Source of the DNA: an uncultured Modestobacter sp.
Lineage (GTDB): Bacteria > Actinomycetota > Actinomycetes > Mycobacteriales > Geodermatophilaceae
Assembly: GCF_947486615.1 (NCBI RefSeq)
Contig: NZ_CANKUD010000004.1
Location: 186,001-250,000, forward strand
DNA: 64,000 bases
Direction: 5' to 3'
Positions within the stretch are counted from its first letter, which is position 1, and each line of letters starts with the position of its first letter. Positions 18,019-26,796 of the stretch are shown in pieces. The notes beneath the pieces are model-generated. The model worked only from the letters and a program-made list of their open reading frames with translations. It was not told the DNA's origin and did no database searches. The position numbers and the translations under genes were made by a program.

Positions 18019-18645
18019 ATGGCGCGTGAGACGACCTACGTGACGCCGTCGGTGCTCTGGTGGCTCCGGGGGCTGGTCACCGTGCTCGGGGTCGCCGGCG
18101 CGGTCGCGGGGCCGGTCTACGCGATCAACGGCGCCACCCAGGCAGGTGCCGCCGTCCGGGTGCCGGTCGAGCTGGCCGTCGGCACTGTCGACGTGCCCGG
18201 GCTGCCCGACGGCGCCCTGGTGACCGGGCAGGACGGGGGTCGGGCGGCGGAGCTGTCGGCCTGGTACTCCACCGTGGGCGAGCAGCTGCTGGCCCGCGGC
18301 GACGCCGCCGTCCTCGGCCTGGCCGCCGGCGTCGCGGCCTGGCTGCTGCGCCCGGTGCTGGCCTCGATCGCCGCCGGACACCCGTTCGAGCCCGGCAACG
18401 CCCGGCGGCTGGCCGGCCTGGCCGTGCTGGTGGTGCTCGCGGGCGGCATCGGTCCGCTGCTGCCGCAACTGGCCTCGCTCGCCGTCCTGGACCGGCTCGG
18501 GCAGGCCGGCCCCGGCGGCGCGTTCGTCCCCGGAGTGACCCTCACCGTCGTCCCGGCGCTGCTGGCCGGCGTCCTGCTGCTCGTGCTCGCCGAGGTCTTC
18601 CGGCAGGGGGAGGGCACGAGCTGGGACGTCGAGGAGCTGGTGTGA
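18019..18645 (+). CDS. DUF2975-like membrane protein
   Basis: A 208-residue protein with four predicted transmembrane helices: LWWLRGLVTVLGVAGAVAG (near 18), AVLGLAAGVAAWLLRPVLA, RLAGLAVLVVLAGGIGPLL and LTVVPALLAGVLLLVLAEVF. The AAGHPFEPGNARRL segment between helices 2 and 3 is characteristic of DUF2975 (PF11188), whose function is unknown; firmicute relatives are often next to an HTH regulator, but none is seen here. The ATG at 18019 was chosen; a GTG at 17944 would add 25 residues. A strong hairpin follows the stop. Confidence 0.72.
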   Translation: MARETTYVTPSVLWWLRGLVTVLGVAGAVAGPVYAINGATQAGAAVRVPVELAVGTVDVPGLPDGALVTGQDGGRAAELSAWYSTVGEQLLARGDAAVLGLAAGVAAWLLRPVLASIAAGHPFEPGNARRLAGLAVLVVLAGGIGPLLPQLASLAVLDRLGQAGPGGAFVPGVTLTVVPALLAGVLLLVLAEVFRQGEGTSWDVEELV

Positions 18646-18657
18646 GCCGCCCCGGAC

Positions 18658-18700
18658 GCAGCAGCGGCCGGTCACCCGTGGGGTGACCGGCCGCTGCTGT
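18658..18700. terminator. Bidirectional hairpin terminator between DUF2975 gene and mrp
   Basis: An 18-bp perfect stem (18660-18677 with 18681-18698) around a 3-base loop, extended by further pairs at 18659/18699. It separates two convergent genes. There is no T-tract, as usual in high-GC actinobacteria. Confidence 0.8.
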
Positions 18701-18712
18701 CCGAGCTGGTGA

Positions 18713-19873
18713 CTACCGCTTGACCGGGGTGAGCCCCAGCGACATGCCGGACAGGCCGCGGGACCGGACGGCGAGCCCGTCGGCGATCTTCGACAGCTGC
18801 TGGGCCGCGGGGGCGTCGGGCTGGGCGAGCACGATCGGCGCACCGGCGTCACCGGCCTCGCGCAGCCGGGTGTCCAGCGGGATCTGGCCGAGCAGCGGCA
18901 CCCGGGCACCGAGGGTCTTGGTCAGCGCGTCGGAGACGGCCTCGCCACCACCGGAGCCGAACACCTCCATGCGGGAGCCGTCGGGCAGCTCCAGCCAGGA
19001 CATGTTCTCGATGACCCCGACCACCTGCTGGTGGGTCTGGGTGGCGATCGCGCCGGCCCGCTCGGCCACCTCGGCGGCGGCCAGCTGGGGCGTGGTCACC
19101 ACGAGGATCTCGGCGTTGGGCACCAGCTGGGCGATGGAGATGGCCACGTCACCGGTGCCCGGGGGCAGGTCGAGCAGCAGCACGTCGAGGTCGCCCCACC
19201 ACACGTCGGCGAGGAACTGCTGCAGCGCGCGGTGCAGCATCGGCCCGCGCCACACCACGGGGGTGTTGCCCGGGGTGAACATGCCGATGGAGATGACCTT
19301 CACGCCGTAGGACTGCGGCGGCATGATCATGTTGTCGACCTGGGTGGGCTTGTCGTCCACGCCGAGCATGCGGGGCACCGAGTGGCCGTAGATGTCGGCG
19401 TCCACGACGCCGACCGACAGGCCCTTCTTCGCCATCGCGGCGGCCAGGTTGACCGTGACGCTGGACTTGCCGACCCCGCCCTTGCCGGAGGCGACCGCGT
19501 AGACGCGGGTCAGCGAGCCCGGCTGGGCGAAGGGGATGACCGGCTCGGCGGTGTCGCTGCCGCGCACGGTCTTGCGCAGCTCGGTGCGCTGCTCGTCGCT
19601 CATCACGTCCAGGCCCACCTGGACGGACGTCACGCCGGGGACGGCGCCGACGGCCTGGGTGACGCGGTTGGTGATCGTCTCGCGCATCGGGCAGCCGGCG
19701 ACGGTGAGGTAGACCTCGACGCGCACGGCGCCCGGGTCGCCGCCGACGCCGATCTGCACGTCCTTGACCATGCCCAGCTCGGGCAGCGGACGGTTGATCT
19801 CCGGGTCCTGCACCGTCGCCAGGGCCGCGTTCACGGCGTCCAGCGCCGGCGATCCGGTCAGCGTGTCGGACAT
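18713..19873 (-). CDS. mrp: Mrp/ApbC-type Fe-S cluster carrier ATPase
   Basis: A 386-residue P-loop ATPase of the Mrp/NBP35 family, implicated in carrying and inserting Fe-S clusters. The N-terminal MIP18/DUF59 domain (DAVNAALATVQDPEINRPL, then VAGCPMRETI with its conserved Cys) is followed by the deviant Walker A GKGGVGKSSVTVNLA, DADIYGHSVPRMLG and DLPPGTGDVAISIAQ. The CxxC pair that binds the bridging cluster in many homologues is absent: ENMSWLELPDGS stands where it would be. ATG at 19873 with AAGGAG upstream. Mrp lies close to the sigE block in mycobacteria too. Confidence 0.93.
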   Translation of the reverse strand: MSDTLTGSPALDAVNAALATVQDPEINRPLPELGMVKDVQIGVGGDPGAVRVEVYLTVAGCPMRETITNRVTQAVGAVPGVTSVQVGLDVMSDEQRTELRKTVRGSDTAEPVIPFAQPGSLTRVYAVASGKGGVGKSSVTVNLAAAMAKKGLSVGVVDADIYGHSVPRMLGVDDKPTQVDNMIMPPQSYGVKVISIGMFTPGNTPVVWRGPMLHRALQQFLADVWWGDLDVLLLDLPPGTGDVAISIAQLVPNAEILVVTTPQLAAAEVAERAGAIATQTHQQVVGVIENMSWLELPDGSRMEVFGSGGGEAVSDALTKTLGARVPLLGQIPLDTRLREAGDAGAPIVLAQPDAPAAQQLSKIADGLAVRSRGLSGMSLGLTPVKR

Positions 19874-20024
19874 GCGGGTTGTGTCTCCTTCGACGGGGAG
19901 CTCGCGGGTACCGGGCCCATGGCGGGGCCCGCGCGCGGGCGACCCTCACTGTACGGCGGCCCCGGGGGCCGGCCCGGGCCAGCGGGTGTGAGCCGGCCGA
20001 CCCGGTGAGCTCTAGGGTCCCTGC

Positions 20025-20717
20025 GTGCCGTCCGACACCCGCACCGCGACCCTGCGTGATGCGATCGGGCTCGGGGTCGCCGTGGGTCTGTACGGGGTCG
20101 CCTTCGGTGCGGCCGCCGCCGGTGCCGGGCTGAGCACCTGGCAGGCGGTGACCCTCTCGGCGCTGATGTTCACCGGTGCCTCGCAGTTCGCGCTGGTCGG
20201 CGTGCTCGGGGCAGGCGGGGGTGCGTTCGCGGCGGTGGGCAGCGCGCTGCTGCTGGGCACCCGGAACACCGTCTACGGCGTCCGCCTCGCCCCGATGCTG
20301 ACCCCCCGTGGCCTGCTCCGCCGGGCCGGCGCGGCGCACTGGGTGATCGACGAGACGACGGCGATGGCGGTCGCCGCGCCCGACCGGGAGCTGGGCCGGC
20401 TGGCGTTCTGGGTCACCGGCGCGACCATCTACCTCGGCTGGAACGCGACGACGCTGATCGGCTCGCTGGGTGCCGCCGCGCTGGGGGAGACCGCGCAGGC
20501 GGCGCTGGACGCCATCGTTCCCGCCGCCTTCCTGGCGCTGCTGTGGCCACGGCTGCGCCGGGGCGCGCCGGAGGCGGCGGTGCAGCGGCGGGTCGCGCTC
20601 GGCGGCGCGGCGGTGGCGCTGGCGCTGACGCCGTTCGTGCCCGCCGGGGTGCAGGTGGTGCTGGCCGTCGTCGCGGTGGCGCTGGCCGGGCGGCCGCGGA
20701 CGGCGGTGACCCCGTGA
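20025..20717 (+). CDS. azlC: Branched-chain amino acid exporter large subunit AzlC
   Basis: A 230-residue AzlC-family membrane protein, predicted to export branched-chain amino acids or analogues with AzlD (compare BrnFE of Corynebacterium). Family blocks include VGLYGVAFGAAAAGAGLS, LMFTGASQFALVGVLG and LLLGTRNTVYGVRLAP. About five to six helices. The GTG stop-start overlap with azlD (GTGA at 20714-20717) marks a two-gene operon. No adjacent Lrp-type regulator is seen. Confidence 0.9.
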   Translation: MPSDTRTATLRDAIGLGVAVGLYGVAFGAAAAGAGLSTWQAVTLSALMFTGASQFALVGVLGAGGGAFAAVGSALLLGTRNTVYGVRLAPMLTPRGLLRRAGAAHWVIDETTAMAVAAPDRELGRLAFWVTGATIYLGWNATTLIGSLGAAALGETAQAALDAIVPAAFLALLWPRLRRGAPEAAVQRRVALGGAAVALALTPFVPAGVQVVLAVVAVALAGRPRTAVTP

Positions 20718-21031
20718 GCAGCGGGACGCTGTGGGCGGTGGTGCTGGCCGGCTCGCTGGGCTGCTACCTGCTGAAGCTGGCCGGGCTGTCGGTGCCGGCG
20801 GCCTGGGTGCAGCGGCCGTGGGTGACCCGGGTGGTGGAGTTCGTGCCGGCGGCGCTGCTGGCCGCGCTGGTCGCCGTCCAGGCCGTGGCGTCGGGGCGCG
20901 ATCTGGTCCTCGACGGCCGGCTGGTCGGGCTGGCGGTCGCCGCCCTGGCGCTGGCGCTGCGCGCGCCGTTCATCGTCGTCCTGGTGCTGGCCGGGGCGGC
21001 CGGCGCGCTGGTGCACGTGCTCACCGGCTGA
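20714..21031 (+). CDS. azlD: Branched-chain amino acid exporter small subunit AzlD
   Basis: A 105-residue AzlD-family protein with four predicted helices. It has the characteristic YLLKLAGLSVPAAWVQRPW start and FVPAALLAALVAVQAV in the second helix. It partners AzlC, whose stop codon overlaps the GTG at 20714. A hairpin terminator follows at 21033-21066. Confidence 0.88.
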   Translation: MSSGTLWAVVLAGSLGCYLLKLAGLSVPAAWVQRPWVTRVVEFVPAALLAALVAVQAVASGRDLVLDGRLVGLAVAALALALRAPFIVVLVLAGAAGALVHVLTG

Positions 21032-21032
21032 C

Positions 21033-21066
21033 GGCTGCCGTGCCCCCGAACGGGAGCACGGCAGCC
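21033..21066. terminator. Hairpin terminator between azlD and MFS gene
   Basis: An 11-bp perfect stem (21033-21043 with 21056-21066) lies between the convergent azlD and MFS stops and can serve both. Confidence 0.75.
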
Positions 21067-21074
21067 GCCGGCGG

Positions 21075-22658
21075 TCAGTGGGCGAGGGGCAGCTGGGCCT
21101 GCTCCTCGGCGAGCCGCTCGGCGCCGCTGGTGGTCTTCAGCGGCTTCTCCTTGATGAAGAGCACGACCAGCAGCGCCAGGGCGGCCAGCGGGGTGGCGAT
21201 CAGGAACAGCTCGGCGGTGGCATCGCCGTAGGCGTCCTGCACCACGCGGGCGACCTCCGGCGGCAGGGCCGACACGTCGGGGACGGCGGTCTCGCCGCCG
21301 CCCTCCGTGCCCCCGCCCAGCACGGCCAGGTCGCCGGCCACCCGGCTGGCGAGCACCGCGCCGAGCACGCTGACGCCGATCGTGCCGCCCAGGCTGCGGA
21401 AGAAGGACAGCACCGAGGTCGCCGAACCGAGCTCCCGGGCCGGCACGTCGTTCTGCGCGGCCAGCACCAGGTTCTGCATCAGGAGCCCGACGCCGACCCC
21501 GAGCACCACCATGAAGGCGCCCAGCAGCCAGATCGAGGTCTGCGCGTCGATGGTGGCCAGCAGGCCGAACCCGACGGTCATCAGCACGCCACCGGCGACC
21601 AGGAACCGCTTCCAGGTGCCGGTCTTGGTGATCAGCGCGCCGGCGACGGTGGAGGAGACCAGCAGGCCACCGATCATCGGCAGCGACAGCAGCCCGGCCT
21701 CGGTGGGGGAGTAGCCCAGCGAGATCTGGAAGTACTGGGACAGGAACACCGTGCCGCCGAACATCGCGATGCCGACCAGCGCGCTGGCGACGACGGTGAG
21801 CGTGACGGTCCGGTTGCGGAAGATGCCCAGCGGGATGACCGGCTCGGCCACCCGCGACTCGACGACCAGTGCCAGCGCGAGCAGCACCGCGGCGCCGCCG
21901 ACCATGAGCGCCGTCGTGCCGGACAGCCAGTCGAAGTCGTTGCCGGCCAGGGTCACCCAGATCAGCAGGGTGCTCACCCCGGCGGTGATCAGCAGCGCGC
22001 CCAGCCAGTCGATCTGCACGTCGCGGCGGCGCACCTGCTCCAGCTTGAGGGTCTTCTGCAGCAGCACGATCGCCAGCAGGGCGAACGGCACCCCCATGAA
22101 GAAGCACCAGCGCCAGCCCAGCCACGAGGTGTCGACGATGACGCCGCCGATCAGCGGCCCGGCCACGGTTGCGACGGCGAAGACCGCGCCGAAGATGCCG
22201 GCGTACCGGCCCAGCTCACGCGGCGGGATCATCGCCGCCATCACGATCTGCACCAGCGCGGTCAGGCCGCCGGCGCCGAGGCCCTGGACCACCCGCGCGA
22301 TGATCAGCATCGTGGTGTCCTGGCTGAACCCGGCCAGCAGCGACCCGGCGACGAAGAGCGCCAGCGACAGCTGCACCAGCAGCTTCTGGCTCACCAGGTC
22401 GGCGAGCTTGCCCCACAGCGGCACGGACGCCGTCATGGCCAGCAGCTCGGCGGTGACCACCCAGGTGTAGATCGACTGGCTGCCGTTCAGGTCGGCGATG
22501 ATCACCGGCAGGGCGTTGGAGACGACGGTGGCGGCCAGGATGGACACGAAGATGCCCACCATGAGGCCGGACAGCGCCTGGAGCACCTCCCGCCGGCTCA
22601 TCCGTGCCTCGGTGCTGGCCGCGCCGGCTGCCGGGCCGGTCTCCGCGGTGGTGGACAT
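21075..22658 (-). CDS. MFS multidrug exporter (DHA2, 14 TM)
   Basis: A 527-residue major-facilitator exporter of the EmrB/QacA type: 14 predicted helices, beginning MSTTAETGP with a first helix at LSGLMVGIFVSILAATVVS. It shows WVVTAELLAMTASVPLWGKLADL (motif A region) and ARVVQGLGAGGLTALVQIV (motif C-like antiporter region). Predicted to expel drugs or lipophilic compounds using the proton gradient. Translated 32 bp downstream of the TetR gene on the same strand, so the two form an operon probably repressed by that TetR protein. Confidence 0.92.
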   Translation of the reverse strand: MSTTAETGPAAGAASTEARMSRREVLQALSGLMVGIFVSILAATVVSNALPVIIADLNGSQSIYTWVVTAELLAMTASVPLWGKLADLVSQKLLVQLSLALFVAGSLLAGFSQDTTMLIIARVVQGLGAGGLTALVQIVMAAMIPPRELGRYAGIFGAVFAVATVAGPLIGGVIVDTSWLGWRWCFFMGVPFALLAIVLLQKTLKLEQVRRRDVQIDWLGALLITAGVSTLLIWVTLAGNDFDWLSGTTALMVGGAAVLLALALVVESRVAEPVIPLGIFRNRTVTLTVVASALVGIAMFGGTVFLSQYFQISLGYSPTEAGLLSLPMIGGLLVSSTVAGALITKTGTWKRFLVAGGVLMTVGFGLLATIDAQTSIWLLGAFMVVLGVGVGLLMQNLVLAAQNDVPARELGSATSVLSFFRSLGGTIGVSVLGAVLASRVAGDLAVLGGGTEGGGETAVPDVSALPPEVARVVQDAYGDATAELFLIATPLAALALLVVLFIKEKPLKTTSGAERLAEEQAQLPLAH

Positions 22659-22690
22659 GGTGCTCCTGTCGGTGCTGTGGGCGGGGTGGG

Positions 22691-23293
22691 TCAGTGCGTG
22701 GGCTCGGGCAGGCCGGCGGACAGCGCGTCCAGCGCCTCGTCGAGCAGGGTGGTGAGCGGGACGGCGCCGTGCCCGGTGTGCCAGCGGGCGAAGCTGACCC
22801 GGACGGCGGCGGAGAGGACGGCGGCCAGCAGCCCGGGGTAGAGGTCGGTGGTGGCGTCCTGGCCGGTGCGCTCGGCGACCGCCACGGCGACCTCCAGCTC
22901 GTCGGCCGCGCCGACCTCGACCAGCCGGGGGAGGAGCGAGGGGTTGCCGGCGATCACGGTGATCCGGTCGTGCAGGGCGGTGGGGTCGCGTTCCAGCTCG
23001 GTCAGCTCCTCGCGCAGCGCCGCGCGCGCGGCGGCGAGCACGCCGAGCTCGGCCGGCTGGGCGCGCAGCCGGGCGGACAGCCGCGGCTGGTCGGCGCCGG
23101 CCGGGAAGACCAGCGCCTCCTCCTTGGCGGAGAAGTGGTTGAAGAACGTCCGGTAGGAGACGTCGGCCGCCGCCGCGATGGCCTCGACCGTGACGTGCTC
23201 CCAGCCCTGCTCGACCGCGAGCCGGAGCGTCGCGGCGGCGAGCGCCGCGCGGGTGTCGGCCTTCTTCCGCTCGCGCAGTCCTCGTTCGGTCAC
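22691..23293 (-). CDS. TetR family transcriptional regulator
   Basis: A 200-residue TetR-type repressor. The DNA-binding domain is at the N-terminus: GLRERKKADTRAALAAAT, then VEAIAAAADVSYRTFFNHF as helix-turn-helix. The C-terminal ligand domain is unassigned. The GTG at 23293 gives a normal TetR N-terminus (TERGLRERKK); the upstream ATG at 23329 would place the start inside the inverted repeat at 23313-23348, which is more likely the operator. It leads an operon with the MFS exporter and likely responds to that pump's substrate. Confidence 0.9.
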   Translation of the reverse strand: MTERGLRERKKADTRAALAAATLRLAVEQGWEHVTVEAIAAAADVSYRTFFNHFSAKEEALVFPAGADQPRLSARLRAQPAELGVLAAARAALREELTELERDPTALHDRITVIAGNPSLLPRLVEVGAADELEVAVAVAERTGQDATTDLYPGLLAAVLSAAVRVSFARWHTGHGAVPLTTLLDEALDALSAGLPEPTH

Positions 23294-23312
23294 CGGCCCA
23301 GGATGAGCCTTT

Positions 23313-23348
23313 GGCTGCACACTGTGCATGATTGCTCGGTGTGCAGCC
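23313..23348. promoter_or_regulatory. Candidate TetR operator
   Basis: A perfect 10-bp inverted repeat, GGCTGCACAC (23313-23322) and GTGTGCAGCC (23339-23348), lies 20 bp before the tetR start; within it TGCACACTGTGCA is a second palindrome. Length and position suit autoregulation by the TetR protein. Confidence 0.55.
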
Positions 23349-23378
23349 CGTCACCCCGTGGGCCGCGGTCGGGGCCGG

Positions 23379-25991
23379 TCAGTCCGTCGCGATGTCGGGC
23401 GGGACCCGGTTCGGCCCGGCCTCCACCGGACGGGGCAGCTCCTGCGGGTGCAGCCGGACGGCGATCAGCGCCACGTCGTCGTCGGGGTCGGCGGGCACCA
23501 TCCGGGTCAGCACCTCGTCGCACAGCTCGTCGAGGTCCCGCCCGGCGAGCTCGGCCAGCAGCGCCTGCAACCGGGCCGTGCCCTGGTCGAGGTCCTGGTC
23601 GCGGCGTTCGACCAGCCCGTCGGTGTAGAAGACGACGACGGCATCGCGGCCGAGGGTCACCTGGGTGTCCTGCCGGTGCGCGCCCGGGTCGACCCCGAGC
23701 AGCAGGTCGGCGCGCTCGGCGGTCAGCACGGTGACCGCGCCGTCCGGGGCGACCACCATCGGCGGTGGGTGACCGGCGTTGGCCCAGCGGAGCCGGGTCA
23801 GCCCCTGCGCCTGCTCGCCGGCGGTCTGCTCGAGGCGGGCCACCACCGCCGTGGCCAGGATGCCCGACTGCAGGGTCTGCATGACCTCGTCGGACCGGCG
23901 CAGCACGGACGCGGGGGTGCTGTCGTCCAGGGCGCCGACGGTGCGCACGATGCTGCGGATCTGGCCCATCGCGGCGGCCGCCTGGGTGTCGTGCCCGACG
24001 ACGTCGCCGATCACCACGGTGGTCGCGCCGTCGCCCTGCATGAACGCGTCGTACCAGTCGCCACCGACCTCGGCGGCCTGCGCGGCCGGCACGTACCGGA
24101 CGACGACCTGCAGGTGGTCCGGCTGGGGCGGGGCGGTGAGCAGCGAACGCTGGAACCCCTCGGCCAGCCGGCGCTGCTGCCGGTAGAGCCGGCCGCTGTC
24201 GAGCACCAGGCCGGCGCGGGCGGCGACGTACCCGGCGGTGGCCAGCTCCTCCTCGGTGAACGTCCCCCGTGCGGCGCTGGTGGCCAGGGTCAGCAGCCCC
24301 ACCGGTCCGGTGCGGCCGGGCAGCGGAAGGACCGCGATCGCCTCGGGGGCCACCGCGGTCAGCGCGTCGCGCTGCGGGCCCGGGGCGAGCATCTGCTCCG
24401 CCTGGGCGGTCGCGCCCGAGGCGATCAGCTGGAGCCGGCCGGTGCGCAGGGCGCGCTCGACGATCGCGTCGTCGTCGAAGGCGGCGAGCCGGGTCCGGGC
24501 GTAGCCGTCGACGAGGCCGCGGAGCCCGGGGTCGGTGTGCCAGGAGGCGACGGTGCGCAGCCCGCGGCGGGAGCCGGTGGCCTCGTCGTCGTCGACGAGG
24601 GTGACGATCGCGCAGTCGGCGACCGCCGGCACGGCCAGCCGGGTCAGCCGCCGGGCGGCCTCCGCGGCGTCGAGGGTGCTCCCGAGCTCCTCGGTGACCA
24701 GGCTCAGCAGCCGCTCGCGGGTGGCCAGCTGCTCGGCCTGCTGGTGGGCCCGGGCGCGGGCGGTGATGTCGACGAAGTGCAGCGCCAGCCCGGCCGGGTT
24801 CGGCACCGCGCGGACCTCCACCCAGACGTCGAGCGGCTCGGGGTAGTAGGCGTCGAAGGACATCGGTTCGCCGGTCTCGGCGGCCCGGCGGTAGTGCGCC
24901 TCGAAGTCGGTGCCGACGGTCGCCGGGAAGACCTCCCAGATCGTCCGGCCCAGCAGGTCCGCCCGCGAGGAGCCGGTGATCCGCTCGGCCTCCCGGTTGA
25001 CGTGGGTGAACACCCAGTCGGCGTCCAGTGCGGCGAAACCGACCGCCATCGACTCCAGTGCCTGCGCGGCGAGGCCGAGCGGCTCGCGCTGCGCGGTGGT
25101 GTCGTGCACCAGGCCGACGAGGTGGGCACCGGTGTCCTCGGCCCCGGGGAGCACCTGCCCGCGGGCGGCGACCCAGCGGTGCGTGCCGTCGGCCAGGACG
25201 ATGCGGTACTCGGCGTCGTACACCCCACTGGTGTCGATGGCCCGCTGCACCGCGGCGACGACGGCGGTGAGGTCGTCGGGGTGAACGCGGGCGTACACGT
25301 CCTCCGGCCGGCCGGTGAACGTGCCGCGGTCCAGCCCGGACAGCTCGAGCAGCCGGTCGTCGACGGTCAGCCCGCCGGTGGAGAGCTCCAGGTCGAAGGT
25401 GCCCGCCCGGCCGGCGACCAGCGCCAGTGCCCACCGGGACCGGTCGAACTCGTGCTGGGCCAGCAGCCGCCGTGCCTGGTCGGCCGAGGCGGTCATGTCG
25501 GCGGTGGCGTCGTCCGCGCGCTCGTGCGCGGCCCGCAGCCGCAGCTCGGAGCTGACCGCGCCGGCCAGGTCGGCCAGCACCGCCAGGTCGCGGTCGGACC
25601 AGGCGCGTGGCCGGCTGTCGATGGCGCACAGCGAGCCGACGACCCGGCCCCGGGCGTCGGTGATCGGTGCACCCGCGTAGGCGATGACGCCCAGGTCGGG
25701 GACCGCCAGGTTCTCGGCGACCAGCGGCTCGGTGCGGGCGTCGGTGACGACCAGTGGCTCGCCGGAGCGGACCACGTGCTGGCAGAACGAGTGGCTCAGC
25801 GGCGTGCTGCGGCTGGTCTGCCACGGCTCGGGCAGCCCCAGCGCGCCGGGGAAGACCTGCTCCTGGTCCGACACGAACGTCACCAGGGCCACCGGCACGT
25901 CCAGCGAGGCGCGCACGAGCCGCGCGAACCGCTCGAATGCGGGGTCGGACTCCGCGGGCAGGGGAGTGCCAGAGGGCAGTGAGCCGGTCAC
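23379..25991 (-). CDS. GAF-PAS-PAS-GAF-SpoIIE (PP2C) serine phosphatase
   Basis: An 870-residue soluble sensor phosphatase of the RsbU type. Order: GAF (about 20-155; SFCQHVVRSGEPLVVTDAR), PAS (about 185-300; ARVHPDDLTAVVAAVQ), PAS (about 305-415; VTHVNREAERITGSS-like block), GAF (about 430-590; LLSLVTEELGSTLDAAEAA) and SpoIIE/PP2C (about 620-860) with AAEVGGDWYDAF, IGDVVGHDTQAAAAMGQ and FYTDGLVERRDQDLD, whose Asp residues bind the metals. Such proteins dephosphorylate anti-anti-sigma factors and so release alternative sigma factors. GTG 25991 is backed by GGGAGGGG. No kinase or STAS partner is adjacent. Confidence 0.92.
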   Translation of the reverse strand: MTGSLPSGTPLPAESDPAFERFARLVRASLDVPVALVTFVSDQEQVFPGALGLPEPWQTSRSTPLSHSFCQHVVRSGEPLVVTDARTEPLVAENLAVPDLGVIAYAGAPITDARGRVVGSLCAIDSRPRAWSDRDLAVLADLAGAVSSELRLRAAHERADDATADMTASADQARRLLAQHEFDRSRWALALVAGRAGTFDLELSTGGLTVDDRLLELSGLDRGTFTGRPEDVYARVHPDDLTAVVAAVQRAIDTSGVYDAEYRIVLADGTHRWVAARGQVLPGAEDTGAHLVGLVHDTTAQREPLGLAAQALESMAVGFAALDADWVFTHVNREAERITGSSRADLLGRTIWEVFPATVGTDFEAHYRRAAETGEPMSFDAYYPEPLDVWVEVRAVPNPAGLALHFVDITARARAHQQAEQLATRERLLSLVTEELGSTLDAAEAARRLTRLAVPAVADCAIVTLVDDDEATGSRRGLRTVASWHTDPGLRGLVDGYARTRLAAFDDDAIVERALRTGRLQLIASGATAQAEQMLAPGPQRDALTAVAPEAIAVLPLPGRTGPVGLLTLATSAARGTFTEEELATAGYVAARAGLVLDSGRLYRQQRRLAEGFQRSLLTAPPQPDHLQVVVRYVPAAQAAEVGGDWYDAFMQGDGATTVVIGDVVGHDTQAAAAMGQIRSIVRTVGALDDSTPASVLRRSDEVMQTLQSGILATAVVARLEQTAGEQAQGLTRLRWANAGHPPPMVVAPDGAVTVLTAERADLLLGVDPGAHRQDTQVTLGRDAVVVFYTDGLVERRDQDLDQGTARLQALLAELAGRDLDELCDEVLTRMVPADPDDDVALIAVRLHPQELPRPVEAGPNRVPPDIATD

Positions 25992-26156
25992 GAGTCCCCT
26001 CCCGGATGTGGGGACATGGCGACGGGCGTCCCGGACGAACGACCGAGGGTACCCACCGTCGCCACCGGCCCGAAGTCCTCGATCCTGGGCTGCCGACCTG
26101 GCCCTCCCGGGCGCGGCGAACTCGTCCGGGGGTGCCGCGACGGCACGATCGGTCCC

Positions 26157-26795
26157 GTGACGGCGACCCCCGAGGTGACGGCCCGCCGACGGGCCCCCCT
26201 GGCCCTGGCTGTGCTGGCGGGCCTGCTGGCCGGCGTCGCGGCGAAGGCCGGCGACGAGTCGGGCTGGCGCTGGGCCGCCGACCTGGGCAGCTACCCGGCG
26301 GCCTGGGTGCTCGTCGTGGCGCTGATCGGCTGGCGGGCGCCCTCGCTGCCGGCCGCCGGACTGCGCTCCGGGGTCTTCTTCGCCGCGATGACCGTGGCCT
26401 ACTACGGCTGGGCCGCGCTCGTGCTCGACTTCGGCTGGCAGGCCGACCTGCTGGTCATCTGGCTGTTCCTCTCGGCCACCGCGGTCCCCGCCACCGGCGT
26501 GACCGTGCACTGGGCGACCCGGCGCAGCGGCTGGCTGCCCGGGGCCCTGCTCGGCGTCCCGGCCGGCCTGGTGCTGGGCAGCGGAGGCGCCCGGCAGACC
26601 TGGCTGGCCTGGCAGGACCAGGCGCTGGCGATGGCCGGTCGCCCGGTGCAGGCACTCGCCGAGGTGGTCACCGCACTGGTGCTGGTCCTCCTCCTGCCGC
26701 GGGACCACCGCACCCGGCTGTGGGCCGCGGCGTGCGCCGTCCCGGCGGTCTGGCTCGCGCCACAGGTGCTCGACCTGCTGCACCGGTGGGTCTGA
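26157..26795 (+). CDS. Small multi-pass membrane protein (DUF6518-like)
   Basis: A 212-residue protein with six or seven hydrophobic helices and no soluble domain. The segment AKAGDESGWRWAADLGSYPA near residue 26 and FFAAMTVAYYGWAALVLDF are its most distinctive parts and recall actinobacterial DUF6518 proteins, an assignment made from memory and not certain. The GTG at 26157 was chosen since the helices begin about 20 residues later; a longer start at 26016 would overlap the divergent phosphatase promoter. It is one base apart from the kinase gene downstream and likely in one transcript. Function unknown. Confidence 0.65.
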   Translation: MTATPEVTARRRAPLALAVLAGLLAGVAAKAGDESGWRWAADLGSYPAAWVLVVALIGWRAPSLPAAGLRSGVFFAAMTVAYYGWAALVLDFGWQADLLVIWLFLSATAVPATGVTVHWATRRSGWLPGALLGVPAGLVLGSGGARQTWLAWQDQALAMAGRPVQALAEVVTALVLVLLLPRDHRTRLWAAACAVPAVWLAPQVLDLLHRWV

Positions 26796-26796
26796 C

